NCBI RefSeq assembly: GCF_949628265.1
Contig: NC_088787.1
Span: 10,344,501 to 10,408,500, forward strand
From: Cloeon dipterum
Taxonomy: Eukaryota > Arthropoda > Insecta > Ephemeroptera > Baetidae
Direction of reading: 5' to 3'
Length of the DNA: 64,000 bases
In this document: positions 60,270-64,000 of the stretch, in pieces
How the letters are laid out: the number at the start of each line of letters is the position of its first letter
Numbering within the stretch: the stretch's first letter is position 1
Program-made: the position numbers and the translations under genes
Notes under the pieces: model-generated
What the model was told of the DNA's origin: nothing
What the model saw: only the letters and a program-made list of their open reading frames with translations
Database searches by the model: none

Positions 60270-62240
60270 AGAAAACTAATAAATTTTACAAAAAAGATTT
60301 ATTTTTTTCTATTTTGGTCGCTTTTCCTTTGGTAGTGAAATTTAAAAAAAAATAAATTCATTCTTATTTCATCGAGAGATTTATTTTTCTAATTGTATAT
60401 ACCTTCCACAAAATTTGATTATAGTATATATTATTTAAGAATACATTCAAATTGAATTTAACTAATCCTGAGTTCTAGTTTAATTAAAGCAGACTTAAAA
60501 ATCTTATTTGATAAAGGCTATAAATCCGACGCATACTTTTTTTAGGAAATGACGTCACTTTAGTAGCACATAACTTCTTTTTCGGCTATACATTTTGAGA
60601 GAATACCCGAATAAAGATATTATTTATTGAAATGTTTTTCTAAATTCTTAGAATCATTTAAATTTATATATGTATATTTTATTTTATTCATCCGAGAATC
60701 ACAAAGTAAAGGAAAACTGTGGTGTTTTTTTTGCTAGATTCCGCATTTTACATTTTTTTATATCTGAAAAGTGCTGACAGATCAAAACTAACAATTGGAA
60801 GTATTTTATGTTCTGGCATGAAAATTAGCAAATTAGTTGCCATTCCTTACTGTTTTAAAACTTAATTATCAAGTCAATTTTAAGTTTTATAGTCGCTATT
60901 CATTAACCCTTAAGTTCTTTATTTTACTGAGACTGCGAAGAAAAAAATGGAAAGACTTAAAATTGAAAAATGTTAACCTCATCCTATTCAGTTTTTCGAC
61001 TTATTTGAAAAATTTACTCTTTTGATTATTTGAAAAGGACGGAGAGTTTTAATGTTTAGAAACCATTTGTTTTTTGGTGTCATCTATCAATAAATTTTGA
61101 ATAATTAATATACATGTTTCTTATTATTAAAAAAATGCTAATTTCAGTTTTTTTTGTTAGAAATAACGCAAAATATATAATTATTGACTTTTTATTTTTA
61201 AAAATATTTTTATATCCTATTTTTTTAATAAAATTTTATATTTAAAAATGATTTAACACTTTAAAATATATTAATGATTTGATAACTTATTTAAAAAACT
61301 TATTCAGTTTAATTATAAAAATAAGCTCTTTGCCATCTTTTGAACCCAAGTATGAGTCACTCATTCTAACACTCTAATTGTCGGTGATTTAGCTAATTCG
61401 ATTTGGAAGTTGGTCTGATACATTAAAACAATTTTTCTCCACTATTTGCACCAAGTAAGATGATTTTTGGGACTACCTAGATGATTGTATACGGTTTTTC
61501 GAGATATCGGTTTAACCCACTGCCCCACTGAATTTGTCGAAATTTTAGCATTAAAATGAATTTTTTGTTTGTTTAAATTTCAAGGTATTTTTTATTAATT
61601 TTAGGAACCAATAATGCAAAAACTTTTTTAAATACCAAAAATTACCAATAAAATATATATGGAACTGTAAAATGAAACCATGAGAAAAATTTACAAGCGC
61701 AAAGCAAAAATTGGTTTTAAACTTTTTCAGACGTTTTAAGAATGCTTTTTGATGGTTTGGAAGATTTTCAGTAAGTTAAGGTTGCTTAAGAAAGCATGAT
61801 TCGTGCTCGTTTGAAGGTCCTACAACGATATAGGAAGATCAGAAAAAATCAACCGTCTAAATTTCGCAGCAAACTGCGTGCCTATGAGAGAATATTTTAT
61901 AAAGTCTAAATAAATTGAAATTGCAATAATGTTTGTGGAAGTTATGGTTATAAAATTATCTTTAATCGTAATGTGAAACTAACGTTTGTGAAAATGGTCC
62001 TAGAGTGGAAAATTTCACACACAAATGACAAAAAATTTGATATTTTTCTAAATTGCATTTCAGCTTGTTTAAAAAATACCTTAAAAAGGGGAGCATATAT
62101 TAACATTCCTTATACAAACCCTAAATTCACTCTGGCAGCAATTTTAAGTCGAGAGAATCTAGAATTATATTTAAATCCTGGAGTGTTGGCAACCCTAGAG
62201 CTTTACTCAAAAATTATTCCAGCAGCACACGTTGTTATTT
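60270..62240. other. AT-rich stretch, nothing recognised
   Basis: Very AT-rich. An 89-codon frame at 61973-62242 starts with a non-ATG codon and has no recognisable domain. No receptor hinge or ligand-binding exon was found. Confidence 0.5.
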
Positions 62241-62249
62241 AACGGAGCT

Positions 62250-63060
62250 GCGAAAGGAAAAGGGCAAGGAGTGAATTTATAATGCACAAAGCCGGGGGAA
62301 GAATAAGACGGCGGCGGCGGCGGCGGCTGGTGCTGTTCTTTCTGTCTTTCTTTGAGATCAACATAATGCGATTGCGGCTTGGCAAACAAAAGGAGGCTCT
62401 GCTCTGCCGGCTGACAAATTCAATTTTCATTTCGTTTTTACTTACAATTCGCAATCCCCCAGCTCGCTCTGTCTTTTCCGCTTTACACCCGCGAAATAAT
62501 AAGCACGAGCAGCGCACTCAAGAAGAAATCTCTCATCACGCGGCGCCCGCGTTAATGTGATAAATTTCGCTGCTCGCTGCTCTGAATAACAATAATTTGC
62601 ATCAAAAGAACAGCCGCCTTTGTTCTTTCTCGTCTCTCCTCCTCCTCATCCTCGGCATGCACGTGATTTTTCTCCGATTAATCACAAAGTTTCGGCTGCA
62701 GCGGAGAATTAAAAGAGTAAAAGAAGAAGCGCGATAAATTCTCGGCGTCGTAAATAAAAAGAAAGGCGAGCGCGACACGCCGCGTATATGCAGCGCCGGG
62801 CCGTCTTAAAAGTTGCATCGTAAATTATAACTTCTCTGTGACGGCCATTAATCAGGGTGCCATCAAGATTTTGTTCTCTGCTCTGCGAGACAGGCAAGCT
62901 TAGCCGCGACAACTTTGCCCCCCGCGCCAACTTTTGGGGGAAAACAGCCGCGTGCGTGCAGCAAACTAACCAGCTCCTCACATACACATTTTGCGAAACG
63001 GACAAAGCCCCTTAACTTGTATATCAAATTGTGGCCGGGGCAGTATTATTTGTCCGTTTG
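62250..63060. other. GC-rich island 17 with (CGG)n run
   Basis: Includes a CGG run at 62309-62327. No supported frame. Confidence 0.4.
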
Positions 63061-63064
63061 GCAA

Positions 63065-63520
63065 ATTCACTTAAAGAGGAATGATACTGCAAAGCCTGGA
63101 AAATGCTTGTTGCCAATGAATAAACTCATCCCTTTATGATTCAGTTAAAGCCTAAATTGACCTAAGAAGCACTGTAATTTTTTGAGAAAATTGTCTGGAA
63201 AGTTACCGTGCTTTTCAAATGGTAATGGCTGTCTCCTTACTTGAAATCCGATTTTATTTCAAAATCAAGAGTTTCCCCAGTAAGTGGCATACACCGTTGG
63301 ACAGATCTCGACGAGAGGAATCGGAATATGCCAAGAAAATATGTTCAAGCACTAAATTTTGGAGAAAATTGGCAAAATTTGAATTTTTATTGTAGGGAGG
63401 TCCGTTTTTTATTATTGCAAATTGTTGAACAAATTGTTAATCGATCAATTGTTTATGGCATCCAACAATTCAAATAATTTTCAATTGTTGCCCAAGTATC
63501 ATTCCACTTTAAAATTAATC
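63065..63520 (+). repeat. R1 repeat, most complete copy
   Basis: Closely matches 40200-40645 across about 445 bp, from AAAGAGGAATGATACTGCAA to AAGTATCATTCCACTTTAAA. Both ends carry ATGATAC / GTATCAT, a possible short terminal inverted repeat (GGAATGATAC / GTATCATTCC). Confidence 0.8.
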
Positions 63521-63880
63521 AGTACGAGACATAACATAAATCTTAAAAAAAAATGAAGGAATGGTTTTAGGCCAACTAGAGCTGTATTATTTTTTCTGTC
63601 AAGATTTTAAGGGCATTATGTAATTTTTACTTTTAATTTAAAAATGAAGGAAAATGCTCAATTTTCCCAATTTGCCGTTAAAATTTTTAGAAAGTGGAAT
63701 ACAAAAGTTTGCACTCCAATTAAGGAGCAAGCACTGTTTATACTTACTAAAAATCATAATTTTTTCCTAGTCGCGGTAAAATTGCGCATCGTTCACAAAC
63801 TCCCAAATTTTTATTGTCGAATGGATTGTTGCATTTTTCTTACAACAAGGAAATTCGCGTTTGATTGTTGAAAAATGCGC
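63520..63880. other. AT-rich stretch, nothing recognised
   Basis: A 75-codon frame at 63644 has no recognisable domain. Confidence 0.45.
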
Positions 63881-64000
63881 AATTTATCAGCTACCAGGAC
63901 GATTTATTTCATCAGAAGGGAAATTTGTCTCTAAATTCGCACAAAGTTGGACAGATCGCGATGAGGGGAATCAAATCAAGCTACATGAATAATTTGTCAG
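63880..64000 (+). repeat. R1-related fragment at right edge
   Basis: Shares the TTTATTTCA ... GTTGGACAGATCGCGATGAG ... GGAATCAA order with R1 but is diverged and cut by the window end. Confidence 0.5.

Noticed and set aside
61973..62242. 89-codon frame in AT-rich DNA
   Set aside because: Non-ATG start, no recognisable motif, no supporting splice sites.
57360..64000. Search for receptor hinge and ligand-binding exons
   Set aside because: No AVQNERQPR-like or ligand-binding-domain-like frame was found, so these exons are placed beyond the window.

Overview
The window is eukaryotic nuclear DNA, most likely from an arthropod and probably an insect. Coding sequence is split by many short GT-AG introns (several of 55-90 bp), intergenic DNA is AT-rich, and three of the recognisable genes have clear animal orthologues. 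The species cannot be named from the sequence. No bacterial operon, CRISPR array, rRNA or tRNA gene was recognised.

Layout. (1) 50-7725, minus: most of the spatacsin gene (SPG11 orthologue), 24 exons and about 1,927 codons; its 3' end lies left of the window. (2) 7726-8358: a compact divergent promoter with two CCAAT boxes. (3) 8359-16372, plus: a complete 15-exon gene for the calcium-independent phospholipase A2 iPLA2-VIA (PLA2G6 orthologue), 818 aa, with a 21-nt microexon and a GC-AG intron. An unrecognised minus-strand 3'-exon-like sequence sits inside one of its introns. (4) 16.4-28.6 kb: a gene desert of AT-rich DNA with GC-rich islands, microsatellites, a dispersed repeat family and a nested hAT-type element with an 8-bp target-site duplication. 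(5) 28.6-35.6 kb: a direct tandem duplication in which each unit carries one four-exon BTB-BACK gene. The coding cores are nearly identical while the flanks have diverged, which suggests gene conversion. (6) 41.3-64 kb: the 5' part of an Hr51/unfulfilled (NR2E3, photoreceptor-specific nuclear receptor) gene. The zinc-finger DNA-binding domain is at 53.2-57.1 kb, an apparently in-frame cassette exon follows it, and the ligand-binding exons lie beyond the right edge. Its introns hold hAT MITEs, long foldback elements and a series of GC-rich islands that may be cis-regulatory.

Functional links. Spatacsin (lysosome reformation and membrane traffic) and iPLA2-VIA (phospholipid remodelling) are both neuronal-maintenance genes in animals and here share one promoter region. 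The large noncoding territory around the nuclear receptor fits the regulatory landscape of a developmental transcription factor. I see no wholly new multi-gene system. The strongest leads are the cassette exon next to the receptor DNA-binding domain, the iPLA2 microexon, the BTB duplication with a conversion-like pattern, and several well-bounded transposable elements.
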